DNA of 64,000 nucleotides, taken from contig JAKVOA010000002.1 in assembly GCA_022483045.1 (NCBI GenBank), positions 186,001-250,000 of the forward strand. The letters run 5' to 3'. Within the stretch, counting starts at the first letter, position 1, and each line of letters begins with the position of its first letter. A program made the position numbers and the translations under genes. A model generated the notes under the pieces. The model had not been told where the DNA came from, searched no databases, and saw only the letters and a program-made list of their open reading frames with translations. The stretch is from Oscillospiraceae bacterium (GTDB lineage: Bacteria > Bacillota > Clostridia > Oscillospirales > Acutalibacteraceae). Positions 1 to 10,024 of the stretch are shown here, one piece after another.

Positions 1-1489
<1,489 letters not shown>

Positions 1490-1567
1490 TTATTCCCAAA
1501 TACGGGTCAAGTACTTATTTTCGTAAAGAATTTATTTGAAACGCGCTTTTGCCGCGCGTTGTACAGG

Positions 1568-2242
1568 CTAATTTGCGACTTTCACCATGGCGTGGCGCAC
1601 CACTTTGTCGCCCAGGCGGTACCCTTTCTGGTAAACCTCTGCAATGACATTTTCGCCCAGGTCCCCGTCCTCTACATGAGAGACGGCGTTGTGCAGCTGT
1701 GCATCAAACGGCTCGCCGGCCGCGCCCATCGACTCGACCCCCAGCTTTTCCAGTGCGCTTGTCATCTGTTTCTGCACCATCTCGACGCCCTTGCGCAGGT
1801 CCTCTGCAGAGCAGGTCTCCTGCTCCAGTGCGCGCTCTAGGTTATCCGCAACAGAAAGGAACTCTTTCACGGTGTCGGCGGTGGCGTCGGCGTACAGCGC
1901 GGTTTTTTCGCGCTCGGTGCGCTTGCGGTAGTTGTCGTACTCTGCCACGGTGCGCAGCAGCCGGTCTTTTTCCTGTTCCTGCTCGGTCTTGGCGGCGGCC
2001 AGCTCGTCCTGCAGCTTTGCCACCTCTTCTTTCAGTTTTCTGCTTTCCTTTTTGTCTGTTTTCGCGGCCTGTTTATCGGTCTTTTCAGCCTTTTCGGGCT
2101 GTGCAGGGCTTTCTGTTTCCTCGGTCTTTTCGTTCTGCGGGGCCGTGGCCGGTTTTGGCTGCTGTGCCCGGGGCTGCTCTGTTTCCGGTGCCGGCGCGGT
2201 CTGCTCGGCGCTTTGCGTTTCTTTTTTATCTTCGTTATTCAA
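1568..2242 (-). CDS. grpE: Nucleotide exchange factor GrpE
   Basis: Releases ADP from DnaK. The protein (224 residues) has a long charged, low-complexity N-terminus rich in Glu, Lys, Ala and Pro (about residues 1-65), a coiled-coil region, the NYRKRTEREK motif that starts the conserved core, and a C-terminal beta domain with EVYQKGYRLGDKVVRHAMVKV. The start is a TTG at 2240-2242 behind a G-rich Shine-Dalgarno; the nearby ATG is followed by an early stop. It sits between hrcA and dnaK in the standard Firmicutes heat-shock operon. The acidic N-terminal extension is longer than in many homologues and is probably disordered. Confidence 0.96.
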   Translation of the reverse strand: MNNEDKKETQSAEQTAPAPETEQPRAQQPKPATAPQNEKTEETESPAQPEKAEKTDKQAAKTDKKESRKLKEEVAKLQDELAAAKTEQEQEKDRLLRTVAEYDNYRKRTEREKTALYADATADTVKEFLSVADNLERALEQETCSAEDLRKGVEMVQKQMTSALEKLGVESMGAAGEPFDAQLHNAVSHVEDGDLGENVIAEVYQKGYRLGDKVVRHAMVKVAN

Positions 2243-2299
2243 AGTTTCATCTACCCCCTTGCTGTATTTGCATCCATCTGTAGGAATTTTTTGTTTTTG

Positions 2300-3325
2300 T
2301 TACTGCAGGTCCATCAGCTCGGTCAGCATGCGCCCGACGCTGCGGGAAAGGTAATCGACACTGCCCAAAAGCTTTGGGTAGTCCATGCGCATCGGGCCCA
2401 AGACTGCTATAGAGCCGGCGTCCTGTGCACGTACTGCGTAGTGGGCCACAATCATGCCGGTGCCGCGCAGAGCGGGGACGCCGCTCTCGCTACCCAAATA
2501 GACCCGCGAACCCGCCCCCCGCAGCAGCTGGTAAACCTGCTGCGGCTGTGAAAGCCACCGCATCATGCGGCGCAGGTCCTGCGCGCCAAGCTCTGGAAAA
2601 AAGAGCAGGTTGGTCTGGCCGTCCATACGCACGTCGCTGCCCATGGCCTCGCGGGCCACGTCCTGCAGCGCCATCAGCGCGCTGCTCATCAGCAGCGCAG
2701 CCTCGCCCATCGCGGCACCCATGGTCTGGATGTACGCGGGGGTAATGCTTCTGACCGGCCGCCCGGCAAGGTCTTCATTAAATACACGGAAAAAGACCCG
2801 CAGGATTTCCGGCGAAAGCTCAAAGTCGCAGTGAAACACGCGGCTGTGCATGGTGCCCGAGGTCGTCATCAAAATCAGCATTGCGGTGCGGCGGCTGGTC
2901 TGTACAAACTGCACGCCTGCTACAGAAGCGGCGCTGCCGCTGGGTGTGGTGGTAATCGCCGCCATATGGCTGACCCCCGCCAAAATACGCGCGACGCCGT
3001 CTAAAAGCTTTTCTGGGTCGTAGGCGCTGGGCAGAAGCAGGGCGTCGATAAAGTGGCGCTCTTCCGGGGTGACGGCGGCGGGCTGCATCAGCTCATCGAG
3101 GTACACGCGGTAGCCCTTTTCGCTGGGCACCCGCCCGGCAGAGGTGTGCGGCTGGTCTAAAAGGCCCATCGCCGCAAGGTCGCTCATTTCGTTTCGTACG
3201 GTCGCGCTGGATACGGAAAAATCCAGGCTGTCGCACAAGACCTTGCTGCCCACCGGCTCACCGGAAACCGTGTACAGCTCGATAATTGCCGACAGGATTT
3301 TCTGTTTGCGCGGTGTCAGTTCCAT
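2300..3325 (-). CDS. hrcA: Heat-inducible transcription repressor HrcA
   Basis: Represses the dnaK and groE operons by binding CIRCE, and needs GroEL for activity. The protein begins MELTPRKQKILSAIIELYTV, a winged-helix N-terminus, followed by GEPVGSK and the SSATVRNEMSDLAAMGLLDQPHTSAGRVPS motif region typical of HrcA. The family's GAF-like and insertion domains make up the rest. I chose the ATG at 3323-3325, because the in-frame GTG nine bases upstream lies inside the AGAGGTGAGG ribosome site. It is the first gene of hrcA-grpE-dnaK, with a perfect CIRCE 21 bases upstream of the start, so it should regulate itself. Confidence 0.97.
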   Translation of the reverse strand: MELTPRKQKILSAIIELYTVSGEPVGSKVLCDSLDFSVSSATVRNEMSDLAAMGLLDQPHTSAGRVPSEKGYRVYLDELMQPAAVTPEERHFIDALLLPSAYDPEKLLDGVARILAGVSHMAAITTTPSGSAASVAGVQFVQTSRRTAMLILMTTSGTMHSRVFHCDFELSPEILRVFFRVFNEDLAGRPVRSITPAYIQTMGAAMGEAALLMSSALMALQDVAREAMGSDVRMDGQTNLLFFPELGAQDLRRMMRWLSQPQQVYQLLRGAGSRVYLGSESGVPALRGTGMIVAHYAVRAQDAGSIAVLGPMRMDYPKLLGSVDYLSRSVGRMLTELMDLQ

Positions 3326-3346
3326 ATCCCTCACCTCTTTTGCTCA

Positions 3347-3373
3347 TTAGCACTCTATGCTTATGAGTGCTAA
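3347..3373. promoter_or_regulatory. CIRCE operator (HrcA binding site)
   Basis: Perfect inverted repeat: TTAGCACTC at 3347-3355, a nine-base spacer, and GAGTGCTAA at 3365-3373. This matches the CIRCE consensus at every position. It lies between the hrcA start and the -10 box, so HrcA bound here would block transcription of hrcA-grpE-dnaK. Confidence 0.97.
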
Positions 3374-3384
3374 CTACAGTACTA

Positions 3385-3413
3385 AATGTATCATTACTTT
3401 GCCCCCGTGTCAA
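3385..3413 (-). promoter_or_regulatory. Sigma-A promoter of the hrcA operon
   Basis: On the minus strand, a perfect -35 TTGACA (3408-3413) is separated by 17 bases from a -10 TACATT (3385-3390). The CIRCE begins about 11 bases downstream, so it overlaps the expected transcription start. Confidence 0.88.
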
Positions 3414-3454
3414 TAGGTTAATTGTAAATACATTATGAATTTGTAAGTTTTCAT

Positions 3455-3479
3455 AAAAAAACCGCCCTCAGGGGGCGGC
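3455..3479 (-). terminator. Intrinsic terminator downstream of hemW
   Basis: CCGCCC (3462-3467) and GGGCGG (3473-3478) form a GC-rich stem, with seven A residues at 3455-3461 that read as a U-run on the minus strand. This fits the end of hemW transcription. The other side has TTTTT at 3481-3485, so it may work in both directions. The rest of the 3414-3631 gap holds a second hairpin without a U-run (CGCCCGCTT at 3589-3597 with AAGCGGGCG at 3605-3613), whose sequence recurs in the repeat at 16.5-16.8 kb. Confidence 0.8.
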
Positions 3480-3631
3480 GTTTTTCAGTGTTTTGGTGCT
3501 GTGGGTTTTTTCAGGGGAGCTTTGCTTTCTCTAAAAATCAATCAAGTGTTCTCGGCAGACATGCCGAATGGATGTTTTCTTTGCTTTCCGCCCGCTTTCT
3601 CAGGAAGCGGGCGGCAGCGGTCTGGCGCCGC

Positions 3632-4750
3632 TCAGCTTTCCAGCAGCTCTTCCAGCAGGGGAGTGGAAACCAGAAAGCCCCGCCGCGTCAGCCGCAAACG
3701 CTGCGGCGAAAGCTCTGCCAGACCGGCGGGCACGTACCGGCGTGCAGTTTCACGCATCTTTGCCGGAATGCCGTGCCCAAACAGGCGCCGGCAGGCTGTT
3801 TCGCTCAGGCCGGCGGTCAGCCGCAGGCGCAGCATCGCGTACTCGGCAAACGAGCCGGCCGAAATCTGCGCGTCCTCTTCGGGAAGCGGCGGGCTTCCCG
3901 CCAAAAAACCCCGCAGCGAGCGCGGCCAGTAAAAGCGCCGGCCAAACAGATAGGAATGCGCCGCTGGGCCAAGACCTAAGTATGGCTCTAAATTCCAGTA
4001 CTTCAAATTGTGCCGGCTCTCGTACCCCAGGCGGGCAAAGTTGCTGATTTCGTACTGCGCAAGCCCGCCCTGCTCTGCCAAGGCGCAGGCCGCAAGGTAC
4101 AGCTCGGCTGCGCGGTCGTCATCTGGCAGAGCAAGCTCCTGCCGGCGCTGCCAAAAGGCGGTGTGCTCTTCGACCCGCAGCAGGTACATGGAAAGATGCG
4201 TGACGCCGCAGCTTTCACAAAAGCGCACGCTCTTTTGCAGTGTCTGCTCGGTCTGCCCCGGCACCGCCAGCATCAGGTCCAGCGAAACATTGTCAATGCC
4301 GGCACGGTGTGCGTCCTCGGCCGCGCGGGCGGCGTCTGCCGCGGTGTGCTGCCGCCCCAAAAGCGCAAGCTCCTGTGCATCGGCGCTCTGCAGCCCCAGC
4401 GAAACGCGGTTGACCCCCACGGCGTGCACCGCTTTAAAAAGCGGGTACAGCGCTTTGCCGGGGTTCGCCTCCAGCGTAATTTCCGCGTCCTCCAGCCCAA
4501 AATCCCGCCGGGCCTCCTCTATTATGCGGCACAGGCGCGCTTCCCCCAAAAGACTTGGCGTGCCGCCGCCAAAGTAAAGCGTGTCTGCCCGCAGATTTTG
4601 GTATTCCATTCTGTACTTTTTTAAATGCGAAATAATACAATTTGTATAAGAATCCATACTGCTGCCGCTGCCGCGTAGCGAAAAGAAATCGCAGTATGGG
4701 CATTTTCCGTCACAAAACGGCACATGGATATACAGACCGATCGGCCGCAA
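3632..4750 (-). CDS. hemW: HemW, radical SAM haem chaperone (HemN-like)
   Basis: Member of the oxygen-independent coproporphyrinogen oxidase-like radical SAM family. HemW proteins are thought to carry and insert haem rather than oxidise coproporphyrinogen. Near the N-terminus is IGLYIHVPFCDGKCPYC, with the CxxxCxxC triad for the 4Fe-4S cluster. YFGGGTPSLL (SAM-binding region) and a C-terminal HemN domain follow. The start taken is a TTG at 4748-4750, seven bases after GGGGAGG; an in-frame ATG at 4775-4777 is possible but poorly spaced from its AAAGGA. In Firmicutes the gene commonly lies beside lepA and hrcA, as here. Confidence 0.9.
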   Translation of the reverse strand: MRPIGLYIHVPFCDGKCPYCDFFSLRGSGSSMDSYTNCIISHLKKYRMEYQNLRADTLYFGGGTPSLLGEARLCRIIEEARRDFGLEDAEITLEANPGKALYPLFKAVHAVGVNRVSLGLQSADAQELALLGRQHTAADAARAAEDAHRAGIDNVSLDLMLAVPGQTEQTLQKSVRFCESCGVTHLSMYLLRVEEHTAFWQRRQELALPDDDRAAELYLAACALAEQGGLAQYEISNFARLGYESRHNLKYWNLEPYLGLGPAAHSYLFGRRFYWPRSLRGFLAGSPPLPEEDAQISAGSFAEYAMLRLRLTAGLSETACRRLFGHGIPAKMRETARRYVPAGLAELSPQRLRLTRRGFLVSTPLLEELLES

Positions 4751-4787
4751 AAGACCGCCTCCCCTTTTGCAAAGCATTCCTTTATGT

Positions 4788-4837
4788 TATAATAGTGCTA
4801 TCTGTTTTACCTGTAAGATAGTACTATCTATTTTACC
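4788..4837. promoter_or_regulatory. Shared hemW/lepA promoter region with a repeated operator-like sequence
   Basis: A perfect TATAAT lies at 4788-4793 on the plus strand (towards lepA), with only a weak -35 upstream. On the minus strand, TATTAT (4789-4794) and CTTACA (4812-4817) are 17 bases apart and could drive hemW. Overlapping them is an imperfect direct repeat of 20 bases (4792-4811 and 4818-4837, period 26). Each copy contains a small palindrome, ATAGTGCTAT or GATAGTACTATC. The regulator is unknown. Confidence 0.5.
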
Positions 4838-4886
4838 CGAATTTTAAAAAACCGCAACCGAACTTTCCGGGGAAGGGGCAGTCGCT

Positions 4887-6695
4887 TTGAAGATTCCACG
4901 CGAACGTATCCGCAATTTCAGCATTATTGCACACATCGACCACGGCAAGTCAACCCTGGCCGACCGCATTTTAGAGCAGACCAAGTCCGTGCCGCTGCGC
5001 GAAATGGAAAACCAGATTCTGGACGACATGGATTTGGAGCGGGAGCACGGCATTACCATAAAAGCCCGCGCCGTCACGCTGGTGTACACCGCAAAAGATG
5101 GGCTGGACTATGTCTTTAACTTAATCGACACCCCCGGCCACGTGGACTTTAACTATGAAGTCAGCCGCTCTCTTGCCGCGTGCGAGGGTGCCGTGCTGGT
5201 AGTGGACGCTACCCAGGGTATCGAGGCTCAGACTTTGGCCAACACCTACCTTGCTGTGGACGCCGGGCTGGAGATTGTGCCCGTTATCAACAAAATCGAC
5301 CTGCCCAGTGCCGACCCCGACCGCGTCAAGAAAGAAATTGAGGACGTTATCGGCATTCCCGCGCAGGACGCCCCCTGCATCAGCGCAAAAACCGGCCAGA
5401 ACGTGCCCGACGTGATGGAACAGATTGTGGCGCTGGTGCCCCCGCCGCAAGGCGATGCTTCCGCGCCGCTGCAGGCGCTGATTTTCGATTCGTATTACGA
5501 TGCTTACCGCGGGGTCGTGGCACACGTGCGGCTGAAAAACGGCACGGTCAAAACCGGCGACGTAATTCACATGATGGCCACCGGCTGCGACTTTACAGTT
5601 GTAGAGTGCGGCTACATGCGGGCCACTTCATTTGAGCCCTCTGGTGTACTGGAGGCGGGCGAGGTCGGGTACATTACGGCCTCTATTAAAGAAGTAAAGG
5701 AAGCCCGCGTGGGCGACACCATTACCTTGCGCGACCGCCCCGCCAAAGAGGCCCTGCCCGGCTACCGCGCGGCCCAGCCGATGGTTTTCTGCGGCATTTA
5801 TCCAGCGGACGGCGCAAAGTACCCCGACCTGCGCGATGCGCTTGAGAAGCTGCAGCTCAACGATGCGGCACTTTCGTTTGAGCCAGAGACCAGCGTGGCG
5901 CTTGGCTTTGGTTTTCGCTGCGGCTTTTTGGGGCTTCTGCACATGGAGATTGTACAGGAGCGCCTGGAGCGCGAGTATCATCTGGACTTAATCACCACCG
6001 CGCCCAGCGTGGTGTACGAGCTGACCCTGACGGACGGCACGGTAAAACGAATTGACAACCCGACCAACTACCCCGACCCCTCTACCATTGCCGAGGCGCG
6101 CGAGCCGATTGCCGACGCGCATATTTACGCGCCCAGCCAGTACGTTGGCAACATCATGGAGCTCTGCCAAGAGCGCCGCGGCGAGTTTTTGGATATGCAG
6201 TATATCGACACCGACCGAGTCGATATTCATTATCATCTGCCGCTCAACGAAATTGTGTATGACTTTTTTGATGCACTCAAGAGCCGCACCCGCGGCTACG
6301 CAAGCTTTGACTACGAGCTGATGGGCTACCAGAAAAGCGACCTTGTAAAGCTTGATATTTTGATTAACGGCGAAACCGTGGACGCGTTAAGCTTTATTAT
6401 CCACGCGGACAAAGCCTACGCCCGCGCCCGCAAAATGGCCGAAAAACTGAAAGAGAAAATCCCGCGCCAGCTGTTTGAGGTGCCGATTCAGGCCTGTGTG
6501 GGCGGGCGGATTATTGCGCGCGAAACTGTAAAGGCCCTGCGCAAAGATGTGCTTGCCAAGTGCTACGGCGGCGATATCACCCGCAAAAAGAAGCTGCTGG
6601 AAAAACAGAAAGAAGGCAAAAAGCGCATGCGGAAAGTCGGCTCGGTCGAGCTGCCGCAGGACGCTTTCCTCGCTGTCCTGAAGCTGGACGAATGA
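4887..6695 (+). CDS. lepA: Elongation factor 4 (LepA), ribosome back-translocating GTPase
   Basis: Translational GTPase that acts on stalled or mis-translocated ribosomes. The 602-residue protein has the usual family length. It opens with [21 protein letters not shown] (G1), then an [10 protein letters not shown]3 motif, NKIDLP (G4), EF-G-like domains, and the LepA-specific C-terminus with [22 protein letters not shown]. The start is a TTG at 4887-4889, with GGGGAAGGGG about ten bases upstream. It is transcribed away from hemW and followed by a repeat that ends in a terminator hairpin. Confidence 0.98.
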   Translation: MKIPRERIRNFSIIAHIDHGKSTLADRILEQTKSVPLREMENQILDDMDLEREHGITIKARAVTLVYTAKDGLDYVFNLIDTPGHVDFNYEVSRSLAACEGAVLVVDATQGIEAQTLANTYLAVDAGLEIVPVINKIDLPSADPDRVKKEIEDVIGIPAQDAPCISAKTGQNVPDVMEQIVALVPPPQGDASAPLQALIFDSYYDAYRGVVAHVRLKNGTVKTGDVIHMMATGCDFTVVECGYMRATSFEPSGVLEAGEVGYITASIKEVKEARVGDTITLRDRPAKEALPGYRAAQPMVFCGIYPADGAKYPDLRDALEKLQLNDAALSFEPETSVALGFGFRCGFLGLLHMEIVQERLEREYHLDLITTAPSVVYELTLTDGTVKRIDNPTNYPDPSTIAEAREPIADAHIYAPSQYVGNIMELCQERRGEFLDMQYIDTDRVDIHYHLPLNEIVYDFFDALKSRTRGYASFDYELMGYQKSDLVKLDILINGETVDALSFIIHADKAYARARKMAEKLKEKIPRQLFEVPIQACVGGRIIARETVKALRKDVLAKCYGGDITRKKKLLEKQKEGKKRMRKVGSVELPQDAFLAVLKLDE

Positions 6696-6782
6696 CTTTC
6701 TTTTTCGTTCTCTCGCACGTTGGACGGTGCTAGGCCGCTACCGCCCGCAGGGCGAATAAGCGGGCTGAGGGCGGCTTTCAGC

Positions 6783-6942
6783 GCAAAAAACCTGCGGTCT
6801 TTCTTTAAGGGCCGGCCGGGCAGCCCTTGCCAGTCTTTGCCTCCTTTCTGCTGGACAGAAAAAGGTCTTGGGGCGACGGAAAGTACCGCCTGCAAACAAA
6901 ATCCGTGGTTTTTCTTTGCTTTCTTTTTTCCCCAAAAAGGAA
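6783..6942. repeat. Dispersed intergenic repeat, copy A
   Basis: The core 'AAAAAGGTCTTGGGGCG' (from about 6860) followed by 'CCGCCTGCAAACAAAATCC' and a run ending in CCCCAAAAAGGAAGA is shared with the intergenic segments near 12.85 kb and 16.63 kb, and in part with 22.0 kb. It fills the space between lepA and the convergent gene at 6986. The tail is a terminator hairpin, listed separately. No protein-coding reading is convincing here. Confidence 0.7.
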
Positions 6943-6982
6943 GAGCCGCGGACCCTTTTTTACGGGGCCCGCGGCTCTTTTC
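6943..6982. terminator. Bidirectional intrinsic terminator between lepA and the gene at 6986
   Basis: GAGCCGCGG (6943-6951) pairs with CCGCGGCTC (6969-6977), followed by TTTTC on the plus strand. The opposite flank is A-rich, so it can end both lepA and the convergent minus-strand gene. A degenerate version of the same hairpin ends the repeat at 16.8 kb. Confidence 0.75.
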
Positions 6983-6985
6983 TGC

Positions 6986-7681
6986 TTATTTTAAATGGCT
7001 GAAATCATTTTTATAGTATTTGTCGTCCAGCAAATGCTTCTTTTTCCCGACCCGGTTGGGGTTATGCTGATGAAACGCAACAACATCGGCCTTGCTCCGC
7101 CTGCGGTTGCGCCGCAGCACCAGCACCACGGCAACGACCGCCGCAGCCACCAGCGCCCACAGCGCAATGCCGGTGCCGTCTATGGCGGTGTCGCGGCCAG
7201 TGGTCTGCACCGGGTTCGCAAACGGATTTTCCTCCGACACGCTGTTGATACTCGGCAGCGAAATACCACCCACCGCCTTTGAGGAAGAGGACACCTTTTT
7301 TGAGGAAGCAGAAGAAGAGCTGGCTCTTTTTGACGATGATACAGCAGCCGCTGTGTGGGAAACCGTCCTTTGCGACGACACGGCCGCACTGGACGTATCA
7401 TATGTATACGCCTTTGTTGATGCCCGCGAAGACCGCTTTTTGCTAGAGCTGCTGCGGGAAGAGCTGCTTTTCCTGCTGCTCGAGGGGGTAAACTTCTTTG
7501 AGGAAGTCACCTTTGAAAGAGCGCTTGAGGGTTGTTTAGAGCTTATTGTCTGCGAGCTCTGGACCGACGAGGTGCCCGCCGCCCACACCGGCAGCAAAGA
7601 CGTGCAGCACACCGCCGCCGCGCACAGCAGCACAGCGGCACAAAAAAGAAACCGGTTTCGTTTTTCTTTACAACACTTCAC
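6986..7681 (-). CDS. Unknown Ser-rich exported protein with C-terminal membrane anchor
   Basis: I do not recognise a family. The 231 residues start with a signal-like hydrophobic stretch (residues about 11-35, FLFCAAVLLCAAAVCC then PVWAAG). A long Ser/Lys-rich low-complexity region (about 37-140) follows, then a single membrane helix (about 172-190, ALWALVAAAVVAVVLVL) and a basic tail. This suggests a surface or intermembrane stalk anchored at its C-terminus, with the tail inside. The start is a GTG at 7679-7681 behind GGAGG, overlapping the stop of the upstream gene by four bases. The pair lies in the normally tight lepA-spoIIP neighbourhood, so a role around sporulation is possible but unproven. 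Confidence 0.75.
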   Translation of the reverse strand: MKCCKEKRNRFLFCAAVLLCAAAVCCTSLLPVWAAGTSSVQSSQTISSKQPSSALSKVTSSKKFTPSSSRKSSSSRSSSSKKRSSRASTKAYTYDTSSAAVSSQRTVSHTAAAVSSSKRASSSSASSKKVSSSSKAVGGISLPSINSVSEENPFANPVQTTGRDTAIDGTGIALWALVAAAVVAVVLVLRRNRRRSKADVVAFHQHNPNRVGKKKHLLDDKYYKNDFSHLK

Positions 7682-7959
7682 AGGCAGTCCTCCAGCGCTT
7701 CAGGGCAAATCATTTTTACAAATTGATTATACCATACATCTGTTATTTTACAAATCGGTTTCTCACATACAAGCGCCGGGCGCAGGCTGCTCTCATAAAG
7801 CGTTTCGCCATCTTTAAAGGCGGTATGCCTGCAAATCACATCTGCCGCGCCCAGCCCCGCCAGCAGGGAAAAAGCCGCCAAGCCACTGACAAAAGCTGTC
7901 CAAAACACGCGCTTCTGTCCGCCGGTCAGGCGTTTTTTTACGCCGCACTGCAGTTTCAT
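7678..7959 (-). CDS. Unknown small membrane protein, coupled to the Ser-rich gene
   Basis: Protein of 93 residues with no family I recognise. A basic N-terminus (MKLQCGVKKRLTGGQKR) precedes one membrane helix (about residues 19-42, VFWTAFVSGLAAFSLLAGLGAA). A 50-residue extracytoplasmic part with three Cys follows. The ATG at 7957-7959 has a GAGGGGG site. Its stop overlaps the next gene's GTG start, so the two are almost certainly translated together. It is divergent from spoIIP. Confidence 0.75.
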   Translation of the reverse strand: MKLQCGVKKRLTGGQKRVFWTAFVSGLAAFSLLAGLGAADVICRHTAFKDGETLYESSLRPALVCEKPICKITDVWYNQFVKMICPEALEDCL

Positions 7960-7971
7960 CTTTGTGCCCCC

Positions 7972-8000
7972 TCATATCCGGCAGAATTTTTCCATAAGAT
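7972..8000 (+). promoter_or_regulatory. Possible sigma-E-type promoter of spoIIP
   Basis: TCATAT (7972-7977), a 15-base spacer and CATAAGAT (7993-8000) resemble the mother-cell sigma-E boxes, and spoIIP is sigma-E dependent in Bacillus subtilis. A TATACT at 8005-8010 is an alternative vegetative -10 without a good -35. The assignment rests on a short match only. Confidence 0.35.
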
Positions 8001-8052
8001 TTATTATACTGAATTTCTGTACGGGATTTTAAAAGAATCGGGGGAACCGCTG

Positions 8053-9120
8053 ATGAACGAAAAAGGAAAAGCAGCGTGTGCTGTCCTGCTGATGGCGGCG
8101 GCGTGCTTCTGCGCAGTGCTGCGCCTGCCGGCATTTTCTGCCCAGCAGAGCGCCCTGGCTGCCGCGAAGTTCATCCTGCCCACCGGCGCCATGCAGACAC
8201 AGCAGAGCAGCACGGCCAGCTCCGCGGTTTCTTCCGCGGCGGCTCCCCCCTCCGCCGCGGCCTCCCGCGCTGCCTCTTCACAGGCCTCTTCTGCAGCTCA
8301 AAGCACCATTTCCCTGCCTTCCGGCAGGCTGACAACCCAAAAGCTGCCCGGCAAAGAACTGGGCGGCGGCATTTATGAAACCGATCTTTCCGACAGCGGC
8401 GAAAGTGCCTGCGGCATTCACTACAAAAACGCCAACCAAAACCACAAGCTCGACGTTGCCTCGGTCCTGAAAGAGCGCCCGCCCCTGAAAATCAAAACAG
8501 ACGGCACCCCCATGGTGCTGATTTACCACACCCATACAACAGAAGCCTATGCCGGCGTCACCCGCACCCGCGACGCCAGCAAAAGCGTAGTCGCCGTGGG
8601 CGAGGCACTTGCCAAAAGCCTGCGCGCCGCCGGCATTGGCGCGGTGCACGACACCACCATTCACGACGACCCTGCCTTTAACGGCAGCTACACCCGCAGC
8701 GCCGAAACCATGCGGAAAAATCTTTCCAAATATCCAAGTATCCAGGTCACCATCGACGTGCACCGCGACACCATGACCAGCCAAAGCGGCACCCGCTACA
8801 AACCGACGGTCCTGGTAAACGGCAGGCGTGCCTGCCAAATCATGATTATTTCCGGCTGCGACGACAACGGCACGCTTGATTTCCCCGGCTGGGAGCAGAA
8901 CCTGCGTCTGGCGGTGCGCCTGCAGAAAAGTGCCGCCGACCTGTGCCCCCACCTGATGCGCCCGCTGTCTTTCGGCCCGACCCGCTACAACGAGCAGATC
9001 ACCCCCGGCTCTCTGCTTGCAGAATTCGGTACCGAAGTCAACTCCTTAGACGAGGCGACCTATTCCGGCGCGCTTTTTGGCAAAGTGCTTGCACAGCAGC
9101 TGAAAACCCTCGCGGGATAG
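8053..9120 (+). CDS. spoIIP: Stage II sporulation protein P (peptidoglycan amidase/endopeptidase)
   Basis: With SpoIID and SpoIIM, SpoIIP degrades septal peptidoglycan during forespore engulfment. The protein (355 residues) has a short cytoplasmic start, one N-terminal membrane helix (about 8-30), a Ser/Ala-rich linker (about 45-85) and the SpoIIP domain. Diagnostic motifs are VLIYHTHTTEAY (metal-site His), TIDVHRDT, and LAEFGTEVNSLDEA near the end. The ATG at 8053 was chosen because it is directly followed by the basic-then-hydrophobic N-terminus; longer in-frame readings start inside the divergent gene. It converges on gpr, with five bases between the stops. Confidence 0.93.
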   Translation: MNEKGKAACAVLLMAAACFCAVLRLPAFSAQQSALAAAKFILPTGAMQTQQSSTASSAVSSAAAPPSAAASRAASSQASSAAQSTISLPSGRLTTQKLPGKELGGGIYETDLSDSGESACGIHYKNANQNHKLDVASVLKERPPLKIKTDGTPMVLIYHTHTTEAYAGVTRTRDASKSVVAVGEALAKSLRAAGIGAVHDTTIHDDPAFNGSYTRSAETMRKNLSKYPSIQVTIDVHRDTMTSQSGTRYKPTVLVNGRRACQIMIISGCDDNGTLDFPGWEQNLRLAVRLQKSAADLCPHLMRPLSFGPTRYNEQITPGSLLAEFGTEVNSLDEATYSGALFGKVLAQQLKTLAG

Positions 9121-9125
9121 GCGCT

Positions 9126-9923
9126 TTATGCGCCGGTCAGCTGCTCATAGGTTTCCGGCTCCAGCGCTGGGTTGAGCGCGCAGTTGACCGCAAGCGACAG
9201 CAGATGCGCCGCCCGCGCCACCAAGCTGTCGATTCCGCGCGGTGTCACCATCATCTGCGCTGCGCCCGGCACCGACTGCGCACACAAATCGCTGCACAGC
9301 GTCGCAGCGTCCACCACCGTGGGCACGCCCACCCCTATCACTGGCACCCCCAGCGTCTTTTCGCACAGAGAGGGCCGGTCGTTGCCAATGCCAGAGCCCG
9401 GCGAAATGCCGCCGTCGCTCAGCTGCACGGTTTTGCCCAGCCGGTACAGCCGCCCGGCTGCTAAGGCATCCACCGCCACCAAAGCCGCGGGGTGCAGCCC
9501 TTTTATCAGCGTATGCAGCAGCTCGGCAGTCTCAATTCCGGTTGTCCCCAGCACGCCCGGTTTTACCACCGACACACTGCGCAGACCCGAAAGCCCCGCT
9601 TCGGCGCCGATATGCCCGCGCACGTGCCGCGTGGCCAGCACACGGTCGGCGCAAAGCGGCCCTAGTGCGTCCGGCGTGACCTGCGGATTGCCAAGACCCG
9701 CCACCAGCACCTCGCCTTCTTTGGGCAAAAGGGCCGCCAGTTCCTGTGAAAGCAGGCTGCGCAGCTTACCGTCGCCGTCTGCTGTGCCGGTAATCTGGGG
9801 GGCCTCTACAGTAATATAATGAATTCCGTTTTCTTCCATACGGCTCACCTGCAGGCCGTTTACAGTCTCTTTTGCGGACTTTGTTTCGGCGCGCTCCAGC
9901 GCAAGGTCAGTGCGGTAACCCAA
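9126..9923 (-). CDS. gpr: Spore germination protease GPR
   Basis: Aspartic-type protease (family A25) that starts breakdown of small acid-soluble spore proteins at germination. The N-terminus MGYRTDLALERAE matches the family. EVLVAGLGNPQVTPDALGPLC, ATRHV and ISPGSGIGNDRP-like motifs follow. The start taken is a TTG at 9921-9923, preceded by AAAGGAG with good spacing; the reading frame stays open 57 codons further without family similarity. At 265 residues it is shorter than Bacillus GPR (about 370), as is usual in Clostridia. It is convergent with spoIIP and divergent from rpsT. Confidence 0.92.
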   Translation of the reverse strand: MGYRTDLALERAETKSAKETVNGLQVSRMEENGIHYITVEAPQITGTADGDGKLRSLLSQELAALLPKEGEVLVAGLGNPQVTPDALGPLCADRVLATRHVRGHIGAEAGLSGLRSVSVVKPGVLGTTGIETAELLHTLIKGLHPAALVAVDALAAGRLYRLGKTVQLSDGGISPGSGIGNDRPSLCEKTLGVPVIGVGVPTVVDAATLCSDLCAQSVPGAAQMMVTPRGIDSLVARAAHLLSLAVNCALNPALEPETYEQLTGA

Positions 9924-10024
9924 GGGCGGTCTCTCCTTTATTTCTGGTTTCCTTTTCAGTATCCCCCGCAAAAGCGCAAAAAAACGTGCCGCGGCCGGCC
10001 GATTTATTTTGCAAAAAAGCTTGC

